Assembly (NCBI RefSeq): GCF_000252125.1
Contig: NZ_AHKF01000014.1
Coordinates: 1 to 64,000, forward strand
DNA: 64,000 bases
DNA from: Flavobacterium frigoris PS1
GTDB lineage: Bacteria > Bacteroidota > Bacteroidia > Flavobacteriales > Flavobacteriaceae
Direction of reading: 5' to 3'
Shown: piece by piece, positions 43,158 to 51,521 of the stretch
How positions within the stretch are numbered: position 1 is the first letter of the stretch
How the letters are laid out: each line of letters starts with the position of its first letter
Program-made: the position numbers and the translations under genes
Notes under the pieces: model-generated
What the model was told of the DNA's origin: nothing
The model's input: the letters and a program-made list of their open reading frames with translations, nothing else
Database searches by the model: none

Positions 43158-43226
43158 ATAGTTTAATTTAGTGATTAGTAAAGCTAGTATATTAATAATT
43201 ACATAAGTAAATTTTATTATAGAATC

Positions 43227-43589
43227 TTATCCGTGATATACGCGGGAGGCCACGATCTTGTCTTCTCTAATGTCTAAAACTTCAGCAATAAGCATCTCTT
43301 CCTCATTGTCTACCGTTCTTATGTATTCCATAAAAACACGATCACCATTTGCAGTTAGTGAGGTTACTTTGTAGCTTAAACTAGGTAATCGGTCAAATGC
43401 ATCTTGCCACCATTCACGTAACGCCTGTTTGCCAGTCACAAAACCGTTTGTTTCGGGTTTGTGTATTTTTAATTTTGGGCTAAAATGAGATGCATCGTCA
43501 TCATATAAGGACAAAAGCTTTTCTAGTTCTTTATTGTTGAAAGTCTCAAACCATTTGAAAGCGATCGATTGCAATTTTTCGGGAGTCAT
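43227..43589 (-). CDS. NTF2-like/SnoaL-like fold protein
   Basis: The 120-residue protein matches the SnoaL/NTF2-like small alpha+beta fold: the initial helix AFKWFETFNNKELEKLLSLYDDDASHFSP, a REWWQDAF helix, and terminal strands ending in the conserved ASRVYHG. Such proteins are small binding or isomerase folds; the function here is unknown. It lies between the pseudouridine synthase and DUF885 genes, on the same strand. Confidence 0.85.
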   Translation of the reverse strand: MTPEKLQSIAFKWFETFNNKELEKLLSLYDDDASHFSPKLKIHKPETNGFVTGKQALREWWQDAFDRLPSLSYKVTSLTANGDRVFMEYIRTVDNEEEMLIAEVLDIREDKIVASRVYHG

Positions 43590-43610
43590 GTTAGTTTTGG
43601 GATTTTAATT

Positions 43611-43647
43611 AAAAAAATCCCGTTTCGCTTGCGCAAAAGGGATTTTG
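43611..43647 (-). terminator. Terminator of pseudouridine synthase gene
   Basis: AAAATCCC and GGGATTTT close a larger imperfect hairpin with A/T runs on each side, 22 bases downstream of the stop. Confidence 0.7.
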
Positions 43648-43668
43648 ATTTTATGATTTCAATGAATT

Positions 43669-44577
43669 TTAAACGTTCTTCAAATTGATAATCTCTTGGT
43701 CAGTAAGCATTCTCCAGTTTCCTCGAGGTAAATTCTTTTTAGTCAAACCTGCAAACGCAACTCTGTCAATTCTCAAAACATCATAACTAAAGTGCTCAAA
43801 AATAGAACGAACTACTTTTACATTTGAAGATCTTAATTTCAAACCAATTTCACTTTTAGCTTCTCCTTCAATGTAACTTACATCTTCAACAAAAACTCTA
43901 TGCCCATCAAGAGTAAGACCTTTGTTTATTTTTTCTAAATCTTCAAATTTCAAGTTTTTGTCTAACGAAACTTGATAGATTTTAGATGATTTTTGACTTG
44001 GCAAAGTAAACTTACGGATCATGTCAGTATCGTTTGTAAACAATAACAGACCTGTAGTGTTTTTGTCCATTCTACCAATAGCTCCAATTTTTGCATTAGT
44101 TGATCCACGAACCAATTCCATTACATTACGGTATTCTTGACCTTCATCAAGTGCCGTTGTAAAGTTTTTGGGCTTGTTCAATAAGATGTATACTTTTTTC
44201 TCCGGAGTCAAAACAGATCCATCAAAATTCACCACATCTCCTGGTTTTACCATATATCCCATTTCAACAACTGGAATTCCATTTACTTTTACGTTACCGG
44301 ATGTAATGTAAATATCTGCGTCTCGTCTTGAGCAAGCACCAGAATTGGCGATATATTTATTAAGACGAATTTCATCTTTTACTTTTGGTCTTTTTGGTGC
44401 CTGATTCGGTTTTTTCTCCACTTTGTCAGTAACAACTTCTGCAACCTTAGTATTTATTTTTGCTTTTTTAGGCCCTTGTGCCCTTTTTTGCATCGCAGGT
44501 TTTGGCTTATTCGAGCTAGGTCTAGAACTTGTTGGTCTAGCACCGCTTTTTTTATTATTGCCTTCCTTATTATTCAT
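43669..44577 (-). CDS. RluB/RsuA-type pseudouridine synthase
   Basis: The 302-residue protein has a basic low-complexity N-terminus (residues 1-65, rich in Lys, Pro, Ser, Asn) and an S4 RNA-binding domain (IRLNKYIANSGACSRRDADIYI). The catalytic domain has Asp in GRMDKNTTGLLLFTND and the closing LPRGNWRMLTDQEI. It converts a uridine of ribosomal RNA to pseudouridine, probably in 23S rRNA. The basic N-terminal extension is common in Bacteroidota members. Confidence 0.93.
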   Translation of the reverse strand: MNNKEGNNKKSGARPTSSRPSSNKPKPAMQKRAQGPKKAKINTKVAEVVTDKVEKKPNQAPKRPKVKDEIRLNKYIANSGACSRRDADIYITSGNVKVNGIPVVEMGYMVKPGDVVNFDGSVLTPEKKVYILLNKPKNFTTALDEGQEYRNVMELVRGSTNAKIGAIGRMDKNTTGLLLFTNDTDMIRKFTLPSQKSSKIYQVSLDKNLKFEDLEKINKGLTLDGHRVFVEDVSYIEGEAKSEIGLKLRSSNVKVVRSIFEHFSYDVLRIDRVAFAGLTKKNLPRGNWRMLTDQEIINLKNV

Positions 44578-44687
44578 AATATTCTATAATTTGTGCAAAG
44601 ATAGTATTTATATAGTTGCTAATTGATATTTGCTAATTATAAAACGATAACTAGCTATCTAGTAGGTTGTTGTTTTGTTTTTTTGAA

Positions 44688-44806
44688 GCTAATTCCCGCT
44701 TTCCACTCTATCTTTTACTTTTTGCAGCAAAAAGTAAAAGGATGTCGTTGCAAACATGGTTCAATGAACTCCAATTAAAATAAATATATGTGCAGTAATC
44801 GGGGCT
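44688..44806 (+). repeat. Hairpin-bearing intergenic repeat, copy 3
   Basis: The flank words GCTAATTCCCGCTTTCCACTCTATCTTTT and AAAAGGATGTCG surround a 14-bp palindrome with a 1-base centre (44712-44725 against 44727-44740). TAATCGGGGCTAAGC follows after an A/T-rich insertion. It lies downstream of the UbiA gene and may terminate it. Confidence 0.7.
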
Positions 44807-44826
44807 AAGCAAGTGGGATGATTTTT

Positions 44827-45786
44827 TTAAATAAGAAGCAAAAGTTTTTTCCCGTTCCATAATACGGATGGATTGATAAGTACAATGCAAAAGACACCAG
44901 CCACAATGATGAATTTTAAAACATTATGCAATAATAAATACTGTTCTTTCTTTTCGGCTTTCCATAAATAGAGTAGGAAGAAGATCAAGATAATCATACA
45001 AGCATAAAAATAGATGTCCATATAGCCCACATCATATATGTCGATTAAAACATAAACAGGAAATACGGTCAAGATCGTTAAGCTGGTAATGATTTTTTTA
45101 GAAATACTTTCTCCAAAACGAATTGGAATGGTTTGGTAATTATTCGCTAAATCTCCTTTTAAGTTTTCTAAATCCTTAATCATTTCTCGAATAAGCAATA
45201 GTAAAAACAAAAAACATGCATGTGCAAAAATAACAGCAAAATGGCCTTTGTAATTTTCAATTTCTTCAAAACTAAGATTGTAATAATAATGTAATAAGAT
45301 TGCGAAAAATGGAATTACCGCCATCAACGTTGCGGTTAAATTACCTACAACTGCGTATTTTTTAATTTTATGGGAGTAGAACCATATTAAAAATATGTAG
45401 CCTGAAAAGAAAATGAAAGCCTGCCAAGAAGCAAAAAATGCTAATAATACTACCACAAAGTTTAAAGCAAAATAAACTTTTAGTTTTGTGGACTGACTTA
45501 CTAATCGGTCTAACATAGATTTGTTAGGTCGATTGATTAAATCTTTCTGGCTGTCGTAAAAGTTATTAATGATATAGCCAGATGCAATTGTAATTGCTGA
45601 TGCAAAAACAAGTAGAAACAAGTTAAAGTCCAATAGAACAGAAATAGCTCTTTTCTCTGGTGCTAGAATGAAAATTGCTGAAAGGTATTGTGCCAGTATA
45701 ATGATAGGGATATTATATCCTCTTACTACTGAGAATAAACTAACTACCTTCATAAATAAAAGCCTAGACTTTCTGCTTAATGCCAT
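44827..45786 (-). CDS. UbiA family prenyltransferase (GGGP-transferase-like)
   Basis: The 319-residue polytopic protein has about eight or nine transmembrane helices and the Asp-rich prenyl-diphosphate site NNFYDSQKDLINRPNK, plus the second acidic motif REMIKDLENLKGD. In Flavobacteriaceae this type is usually named geranylgeranylglycerol-phosphate geranylgeranyltransferase; the actual acceptor is not proven. It follows two mevalonate-pathway genes on the same strand, which fits use of isoprenoid diphosphates. Confidence 0.88.
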   Translation of the reverse strand: MALSRKSRLLFMKVVSLFSVVRGYNIPIIILAQYLSAIFILAPEKRAISVLLDFNLFLLVFASAITIASGYIINNFYDSQKDLINRPNKSMLDRLVSQSTKLKVYFALNFVVVLLAFFASWQAFIFFSGYIFLIWFYSHKIKKYAVVGNLTATLMAVIPFFAILLHYYYNLSFEEIENYKGHFAVIFAHACFLFLLLLIREMIKDLENLKGDLANNYQTIPIRFGESISKKIITSLTILTVFPVYVLIDIYDVGYMDIYFYACMIILIFFLLYLWKAEKKEQYLLLHNVLKFIIVAGVFCIVLINPSVLWNGKKLLLLI

Positions 45787-45855
45787 ACTTTTTTAAAATA
45801 ATAAAGCTTAAAATCGCAAAGAATTTTAAGCTTTAAATTTATTTTTTATGTTCAA

Positions 45856-46794
45856 TTAGAATTGGTAAACAACTTCTAATTTATAATCTTTCAGGGAAGC
45901 TTTTGCGCGTTCTAAATCTTCGGTAAAACCTAGGATATAGCCACCACCGCCAGAGCCACATAATTTTAAATAATAATCGTTAGTGTCAATTCCTTTTTGC
46001 CATATAGCATGAAATTGCTCTGGAATCATTGGTTTAAAATTATTCAAAACTACCTTTGACAATTTTTTAGTATTCATGAATAAAGACTTCATGTCACCAC
46101 CAAGGAAATTCTCAACACAGGCGTCAGTATATTTTACAAACTGATTTTTTAACATACTACGAAACCCCTTGTCTTTTAGGTTTTCCATAAAAATAGTAAC
46201 CATTGGTGCTGTTTCTCCTACTATTCCAGAATCCAACAAAAAGACAGCTCCTTTACCGTCCAAAATTTGATTTGGAATGCCGGTTGCTTCAATATTGTCT
46301 TTGGAATTGATTAAAATAGGAATGCTCAAATAGCTATTTAAAGGATCAAGACCAGAACTTTTTCCGTGAAAAAAGCTCTCCATTTGAGAGAATATATTTT
46401 TTAGCTGTAATAATTTTTCGCGGGTGAGGTTCTCAAGAACCGTGATTTTGTCTTGGGCATATTTGTCATAGATAGCAGCAACTAAAGCACCGCTACTCCC
46501 CACACCATAACCTTGTGGAATACTAGAGTCAAAATACATTCCAGTTTCAACATCGTTTTTTAAAGCTTCTATGTCAAAAGTAACTAAATCAGATTGCTCA
46601 GATTGTAAAGTTTCTAGATAAGCAGCAAAGCGCTTCAAACTTGCATTTGACGCAATCGCTTCTGCAGAAGGGTCTTCATCTCTTTTCAATGCACCATTAT
46701 AAAAATTATAAGGAATCGATAAACCCTTAGAGTCACGAATAATTCCGTATTCTCCAAAAAGTAATATTTTCGAATAAAATAAAGGTCCTTTCAT
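45856..46794 (-). CDS. mvk: Mevalonate kinase (GHMP family)
   Basis: The 312-residue GHMP kinase has an N-terminal KILLFGEYGII strand, the ATP-binding GYGVGSSGALVAA motif (about residue 90-105), SGLDPLNSY, and the C-terminal KLCGSGGGGYILGF glycine-rich motif. It phosphorylates mevalonate. The neighbouring decarboxylase supports this assignment over other GHMP kinases. It lies 60 bases after the decarboxylase gene, same strand. Confidence 0.88.
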   Translation of the reverse strand: MKGPLFYSKILLFGEYGIIRDSKGLSIPYNFYNGALKRDEDPSAEAIASNASLKRFAAYLETLQSEQSDLVTFDIEALKNDVETGMYFDSSIPQGYGVGSSGALVAAIYDKYAQDKITVLENLTREKLLQLKNIFSQMESFFHGKSSGLDPLNSYLSIPILINSKDNIEATGIPNQILDGKGAVFLLDSGIVGETAPMVTIFMENLKDKGFRSMLKNQFVKYTDACVENFLGGDMKSLFMNTKKLSKVVLNNFKPMIPEQFHAIWQKGIDTNDYYLKLCGSGGGGYILGFTEDLERAKASLKDYKLEVVYQF

Positions 46795-46854
46795 ATAATA
46801 TTATTGAAATAGGTTAACGCTTGAAATAGAAGTGGTTCGTAAATATAATGATAA

Positions 46855-47940
46855 TTAATCTAACTTATTTGAACCACGGCCAATTTCGTCACAAATGTAC
46901 TGCCCATTTTGGCAAAAGCCAACTAATTCGTCCTTAATAAATTGTAAAACTGCAGCGCTAACGTTTTCGGGATATAAAACATGAACATTAGCACCCGCAT
47001 CGAGTGTAAAACAAACAGGTATTTGAGTGTCATTGCGGAATTTCCAAATCGCATTGATGATTTGTAATGTGTTTGGTTTCATCAAAATGTAATACGGCAT
47101 TGAGGTCATCATCATCGCGTGCAAAGTCAAAGCTTCACTTTCGACCACTTTAATAAACTCCTCCAAATCACCGCTTTTAAAAATGGCAATCAGTTTGTCT
47201 AAGTTTTCGTGGGCTTGTGTAAATCGTTTTTCAGCATACGGATGGTTATGCATTAAATCATGACCTACTGTACTTGAAACTTGTTTTTCGCCTTTGTCCA
47301 CCAACAAGATAGTGTCTTGAAAATTGTTGAAATTTTCGTGTATGGCATTTGGGAATTCGACTCCGTATAAATCAGAGCTTCCCTTTATGTTGTCTTGGTT
47401 TCCCCAAACTACTACACTTCCTTTTACACTTCTACAAGCACTTCCCGATCCCAAACGAGCAAGGAATGATGCTTTTTGATAAAAGTACTCCTCAGTCATC
47501 TCCGGATTTAGCGCTTTTTCTAAACTCATGAAATTCATTGCCAAAGCTGCCATTCCAGATGCCGATGAGGCAATTCCTGAACTGTGCGGAAAGGTATTTT
47601 GAGTATCTATAGTAAAATGATACGATTTCAATAAAGGAAGATAAATTTCAATACGCTCCAAGAATTTTTGAATTTTTGGTTTGAAATCTTCTTTGGGCTT
47701 TCCTTCAAAAAGTAAGTCAAAAGAAAAAGTGTCTTGGTTTTCTTTTTTGGCGAAAGCCAATTTAGTAATCGTTTTACAATTGTTGAGTGTAAAACTAACG
47801 GAAGGGTTGGCCGGAATTTGGTTGTCCTTTTTCCCCCAATATTTTACGAGTGCAATATTGCTGGGTGCGCTCCATTGGAAACTGCCGCCTTCAATTGTAT
47901 GAGAATATGTGGTTGGAATAAAATCGTTTGCTGAAAACAT
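46855..47940 (-). CDS. mvaD: Diphosphomevalonate decarboxylase
   Basis: The 361-residue GHMP-superfamily enzyme has the family blocks SAPSNIALVKYWGKKD, TFPHSSGIASSASGMAAL and LGSGSACRSVKGSVVVWG, and the C-terminal FTLDAGANVHVLYP. It converts mevalonate diphosphate to isopentenyl diphosphate. It heads a run of three isoprenoid genes, and its transcript probably reads into the kinase and UbiA genes. Confidence 0.93.
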   Translation of the reverse strand: MFSANDFIPTTYSHTIEGGSFQWSAPSNIALVKYWGKKDNQIPANPSVSFTLNNCKTITKLAFAKKENQDTFSFDLLFEGKPKEDFKPKIQKFLERIEIYLPLLKSYHFTIDTQNTFPHSSGIASSASGMAALAMNFMSLEKALNPEMTEEYFYQKASFLARLGSGSACRSVKGSVVVWGNQDNIKGSSDLYGVEFPNAIHENFNNFQDTILLVDKGEKQVSSTVGHDLMHNHPYAEKRFTQAHENLDKLIAIFKSGDLEEFIKVVESEALTLHAMMMTSMPYYILMKPNTLQIINAIWKFRNDTQIPVCFTLDAGANVHVLYPENVSAAVLQFIKDELVGFCQNGQYICDEIGRGSNKLD

Positions 47941-47957
47941 CTATTTTAAAATTTTGA

Positions 47958-47965
47958 CAAAGATA
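47958..47965 (-). promoter_or_regulatory. Candidate -7 box of the mvaD operon
   Basis: TATCTTTG on the minus strand, 17 bases upstream of the mvaD ATG. The -33 box is not seen. Confidence 0.45.
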
Positions 47966-47999
47966 CTTTTTTTGCTTTATACCCGGATTTGTTTATTTG

Positions 48000-48031
48000 T
48001 TGAATCGGTATAAAGTTTTTGTTTAATTTTG
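48000..48031 (+). promoter_or_regulatory. Candidate promoter of TspO gene
   Basis: TTG (48000-48002), a 21-base spacer and TAATTTTG (48024-48031) fit the Bacteroidota consensus, 22 bases before the ATG. Confidence 0.55.
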
Positions 48032-48053
48032 AAAAAAATTGAAAATCCTCAAA

Positions 48054-48530
48054 ATGAATAGAATCACTAAAATCCTTACTGTTGTTGTTACTTGTCTTGT
48101 CATCGGTTATTTTTCAGGAATGGTTACCCGTTCTGCAATTATTACTTGGTATCCAACTTTAGTAAAACCGAGTTTTAATCCACCTAATTGGATTTTTGCT
48201 CCGGTATGGAGTACGCTTTATATCATGATGGGAATTGCAGCAGGATTAGTATGGGATCGTATTGAATCAAATACGGAGATTGTCAAAAAAGCCTTGGTCT
48301 TTTTTGCAGTGCAACTGGCATTGAATGCCTTGTGGTCTTATTTGTTCTTCGGATTAAAGAACCCTATGTTGGCCTTATTGGAGATTGTAATCTTATGGCT
48401 TATGATTTATGAAACCTATGTTCAATTTGGGAAGATCAATAAAATCGCAGGCTATTTGTTTATCCCTTATTTGCTATGGGTAAGTTTTGCTATGGTTTTG
48501 AATGCAAGTATTTGGTGGTTGAATAAGTAA
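48054..48530 (+). CDS. tspO: TspO/MBR family tryptophan-rich sensory protein
   Basis: The 158-residue protein has five transmembrane helices and the family blocks WYPTLVKPSFNPPNWIFAPVWSTLYIMMGIAAGLVWDR and NALWSYLFFGLKNP, and ends NASIWWLNK. TspO proteins bind porphyrins or other hydrophobic ligands in the membrane. A TTG five codons upstream is in frame but ATG at 48054 is the likely start. Confidence 0.93.
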   Translation: MNRITKILTVVVTCLVIGYFSGMVTRSAIITWYPTLVKPSFNPPNWIFAPVWSTLYIMMGIAAGLVWDRIESNTEIVKKALVFFAVQLALNALWSYLFFGLKNPMLALLEIVILWLMIYETYVQFGKINKIAGYLFIPYLLWVSFAMVLNASIWWLNK

Positions 48531-48562
48531 TAATCAGTTCGTTCAACTGGATGAAAAGTAAA

Positions 48563-49306
48563 TTACTTTTTTGAAGAAGCAAGCTTTTTAAACTCCGTGT
48601 TTTTGACGAACAAAAAATCCATCGTACTTAACCTATTGTTGATTGCTGCAATTGTTTTTGATTTTGGGTCTGCTTCACAGAACTGAAGAAATAGGTCTAT
48701 TTCATCAGCTTGTAGCTTTAGGGTTTCAAGATAAAATTTTTGGTCGTAGCTATTTTTTGCTAGAGTGGCAAAGTCAATTTCAGGAAGTGCTTTTTTGACT
48801 TCCTCTTTTTCTTTTTTAAGTAGAGTAGCAAGAAGTCCTCCTATTCGTATCATATTCAATCCTTTATTTATATTTAAATCGTCAATCATTAGAGGTTTTA
48901 ATTTTTTTTCTGCTCTATCTGCTGTAATTTCATCTCTTTTTACTTGTTCCACTTCTACAGTAGCTGTTAATTTAATTGCAGGAGCATTTGTGATAAGAAC
49001 TTCGTTTAATTCTTCTGCTTTTAATGATAATTCAACGATTAGTACCTTACTACGGGTCATTTCAGGAGTAATTGTTATTTTTTTAAGTTCGTGTTCTTTT
49101 GATACAAATACAAGAATATCATTTGCTTTCGCAGCAATTGAGAAAACACCATTAGAATCTGTAACTGTAAGTATTTTTGAATTAGCATTGATAACTTCTA
49201 CATTAGGGATTACGTAATTATTAAATATAACTTTGCCTTTTATGGTTTGGCTGAAGCTAAATTGAGAAATGAAAAAGAGTAGTGAGATAAGTAGTTTTAC
49301 TTTCAT
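48563..49306 (-). CDS. Carboxypeptidase-like regulatory domain protein
   Basis: The 247-residue secreted protein has a signal peptide (ends FSFSQ) and an N-terminal beta-sandwich of the carboxypeptidase regulatory type (IKGKVIFNNYVIPNVEVINANSKILTVTDSNGVFSI), as found at the start of SusC-like receptors. A helical remainder (about 110-247) is not recognised. It is too short to be a receptor and no barrel follows. Confidence 0.8.
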   Translation of the reverse strand: MKVKLLISLLFFISQFSFSQTIKGKVIFNNYVIPNVEVINANSKILTVTDSNGVFSIAAKANDILVFVSKEHELKKITITPEMTRSKVLIVELSLKAEELNEVLITNAPAIKLTATVEVEQVKRDEITADRAEKKLKPLMIDDLNINKGLNMIRIGGLLATLLKKEKEEVKKALPEIDFATLAKNSYDQKFYLETLKLQADEIDLFLQFCEADPKSKTIAAINNRLSTMDFLFVKNTEFKKLASSKK

Positions 49307-49405
49307 TTATATGTAATAAGATGAAAGTAAAATTATTAGATTCGTCTTAAGGAAAACTTAGTAAACATGTAAATTCTTGTTAATTAATTTTAATAAAAAT
49401 TTTAA

Positions 49406-50614
49406 CTAAATCGCGTTCGCCAAAATAAACCCGCTAGTCCAAGCATTCTGAAAGTTAAATCCGCCCGTAATCGCGTCAATATTCACGATTTCTCCAGCAA
49501 AATAAAGATTCTCGTGTAGTTTACTCTCCATGGTTTTAAAGTTTATTTCCTTTAAATCAATTCCGCCCGCAGTTACAAATTCCTCTTTAAAGGTGCTTTT
49601 TCCATTGACTTGAAATGTTGCATTTGTCAATTGATTGGATAGGTTTTGGAGTTGTGTTTTAGACAAATCAGCCCATTTGGTTTCAGTTTCAATTCCTGAA
49701 GCCAAAACCAAACTTTCCCACAAACGGTTCGGGAAATCAAAAGGAGATTTCTTAGATACCGCTTTTTTCGCGTGTTCTTGTTTTAATTCCTTTAATTTTT
49801 TCTCTGCATCAGTAGCGTCAACATCATTCAGCCAATTCACTAAGATGGTGAACTGGTAATTTTTGTCATGCAGTATTCGGGCACCCCAAGCGGATAGTTT
49901 TAAAACCGCTGGTCCACTCATTCCCCAGTGCGTAATCAATAGAGGACCTGTCGATTCGAGTTTAGTATCTTTTACTTTTACTGTTACTTGTGCTGCGACA
50001 CCTGGTAATTCCTTTATTCTCGCATCTTTGATGTTAAAAGTGAAGAGGGAAGGCACAGGACTTACAATGGCGTGACCATAGGTTTGTAGAATTTCCCATA
50101 TTTTAGGGTTGCTTCCCGTTGCCAAAATTAATTTCTCAGCAATGTAGTTTTCGTTTTGTGTTTCTATTTTCCAAACATTTTCTTTTTTGAAAATAGATTG
50201 TACACTTTGTCCTGTTAAGACTTTAATTCCTAATTTCTGTGTTGCTTCTAGGAAGCAATCTATTATAGACTGTGATGAATTTGAAACAGGAAACATTCTT
50301 CCATCATCTTCAATTTTTAATTCTACTCCGTGTTTTTCAAACCATTCGATGGTGTCGCCAGAAGAAAATTGGTGGAAAGGTCCACGCAATTCTTTCTCGC
50401 CGCGGGGGTAATATTTAACCAATTCATTAGGTTCAAAACAGGCGTGCGTAACATTACATCTGCCACCGCCCGAAATGCGAACTTTTTGTAATACTTCGGC
50501 ACCACGTTCTAATAGGGCCACTTTTAGTTTTGGGTTTTTCTCTACGATATTAATGGCTGTAAAAAATCCTGCTGCACCGCCACCTACTATTATTATATCA
50601 AAATCTTGATTCAT
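49406..50614 (-). CDS. HI0933/BaiN family flavoprotein
   Basis: The 402-residue FAD-dependent oxidoreductase has the N-terminal dinucleotide motif IIVGGGAAGFFTAI, the family signature RISGGGRCNVTH, KLILATGSNPKI, and a C-terminal FAD motif (LYFAGEIVNIDAITGGFNFQNAWTSG). The reaction is not known; family members have been called aminoacetone oxidase-like or BaiN-like. It lies 29 bases after the glycerophosphodiesterase gene on the same strand. Confidence 0.92.
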   Translation of the reverse strand: MNQDFDIIIVGGGAAGFFTAINIVEKNPKLKVALLERGAEVLQKVRISGGGRCNVTHACFEPNELVKYYPRGEKELRGPFHQFSSGDTIEWFEKHGVELKIEDDGRMFPVSNSSQSIIDCFLEATQKLGIKVLTGQSVQSIFKKENVWKIETQNENYIAEKLILATGSNPKIWEILQTYGHAIVSPVPSLFTFNIKDARIKELPGVAAQVTVKVKDTKLESTGPLLITHWGMSGPAVLKLSAWGARILHDKNYQFTILVNWLNDVDATDAEKKLKELKQEHAKKAVSKKSPFDFPNRLWESLVLASGIETETKWADLSKTQLQNLSNQLTNATFQVNGKSTFKEEFVTAGGIDLKEINFKTMESKLHENLYFAGEIVNIDAITGGFNFQNAWTSGFILANAI

Positions 50615-50643
50615 ATTTTTGTTGTTTTTGCTTAAAGCAAAAT

Positions 50644-51321
50644 TTATAATCTATCAGGAAAATCAGAGATAATTCCGTCTACATTATATGTTTTTATTTT
50701 TTTTATATCTTCAATTTCATTTACCGTCCAAGGGAATACTTGAAATCCTTTTTTTTGTAATTGTTCAGTATTTTCTTTGGTTAACAAAAGAAAATAAGGA
50801 TGAATAGATTTTGCTTGGATAACTTTGGCGAAAGCCAATGCCAGATCCAAATCCGTTTCGGTCAATACGCCAATAGGAATTGATTCGTTAAGAAATTTCA
50901 CTTGCTGTAAAGCGTTCCAATCAAAACTAGAAACCAAAAAGTGGCTGTATTTCCAGTTTTTTTCGTTTATATATTTTTTAATTAATTCCACTACTTTATC
51001 GGCAGCTTCATAGCTTTTTAGTTCAATGTTTACAAAACATTTTTGATTTACCAAATCTAAAACTTCTGTAAGTGTAGGGATTCTGTATTTATGATCTATT
51101 TCAAAGCCCTTCAATTCTGGCAAAGATAAGGTATTTACAAAACCTTTTCCATTTGTTGTTCGGTCAATAGTTTCATCATGAATGACTATTAATTGATTAT
51201 CAGAACTCAGATGTACATCGAATTCAATACCATCAACATCAAGGTCAATTGCTTTTTGAAAACCAATTAAAGTATTCTCTGGTTCATAACCTCTAGCGCC
51301 GCGATGACCAATTTTTAACAT
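50644..51321 (-). CDS. Glycerophosphodiester phosphodiesterase
   Basis: The 225-residue TIM-barrel enzyme starts MLKIGHRGARGYEPENT with the catalytic His-Arg/Glu set, then GIEFDVHLSSDNQLIVIHDETIDRTTNGKG (metal ligands and second His) and FVNIELKS. It hydrolyses glycerophosphodiesters to glycerol-3-phosphate and an alcohol. An in-frame Met at 51417 would add 32 residues with no signal-peptide pattern; 51321 is preferred. It is cytoplasmic. Confidence 0.92.
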   Translation of the reverse strand: MLKIGHRGARGYEPENTLIGFQKAIDLDVDGIEFDVHLSSDNQLIVIHDETIDRTTNGKGFVNTLSLPELKGFEIDHKYRIPTLTEVLDLVNQKCFVNIELKSYEAADKVVELIKKYINEKNWKYSHFLVSSFDWNALQQVKFLNESIPIGVLTETDLDLALAFAKVIQAKSIHPYFLLLTKENTEQLQKKGFQVFPWTVNEIEDIKKIKTYNVDGIISDFPDRL

Positions 51322-51521
51322 CTGATTGTTTTTTGAGTGGATTATACAAATGAAAAGTAAAAATAGTCTTGTTGTTTTACTTTGGTGTTTTTTATTTATA
51401 TTTATAATAGATTTCAATAAAACTCATTGTAAACAGTTGTCTTTTAATGACTTATGAGTGAGGTAAAAGTTGGTAAATATTAGCTTTTTTTTAAATTAAT
51501 AAAGATTTTAATATAAATATT

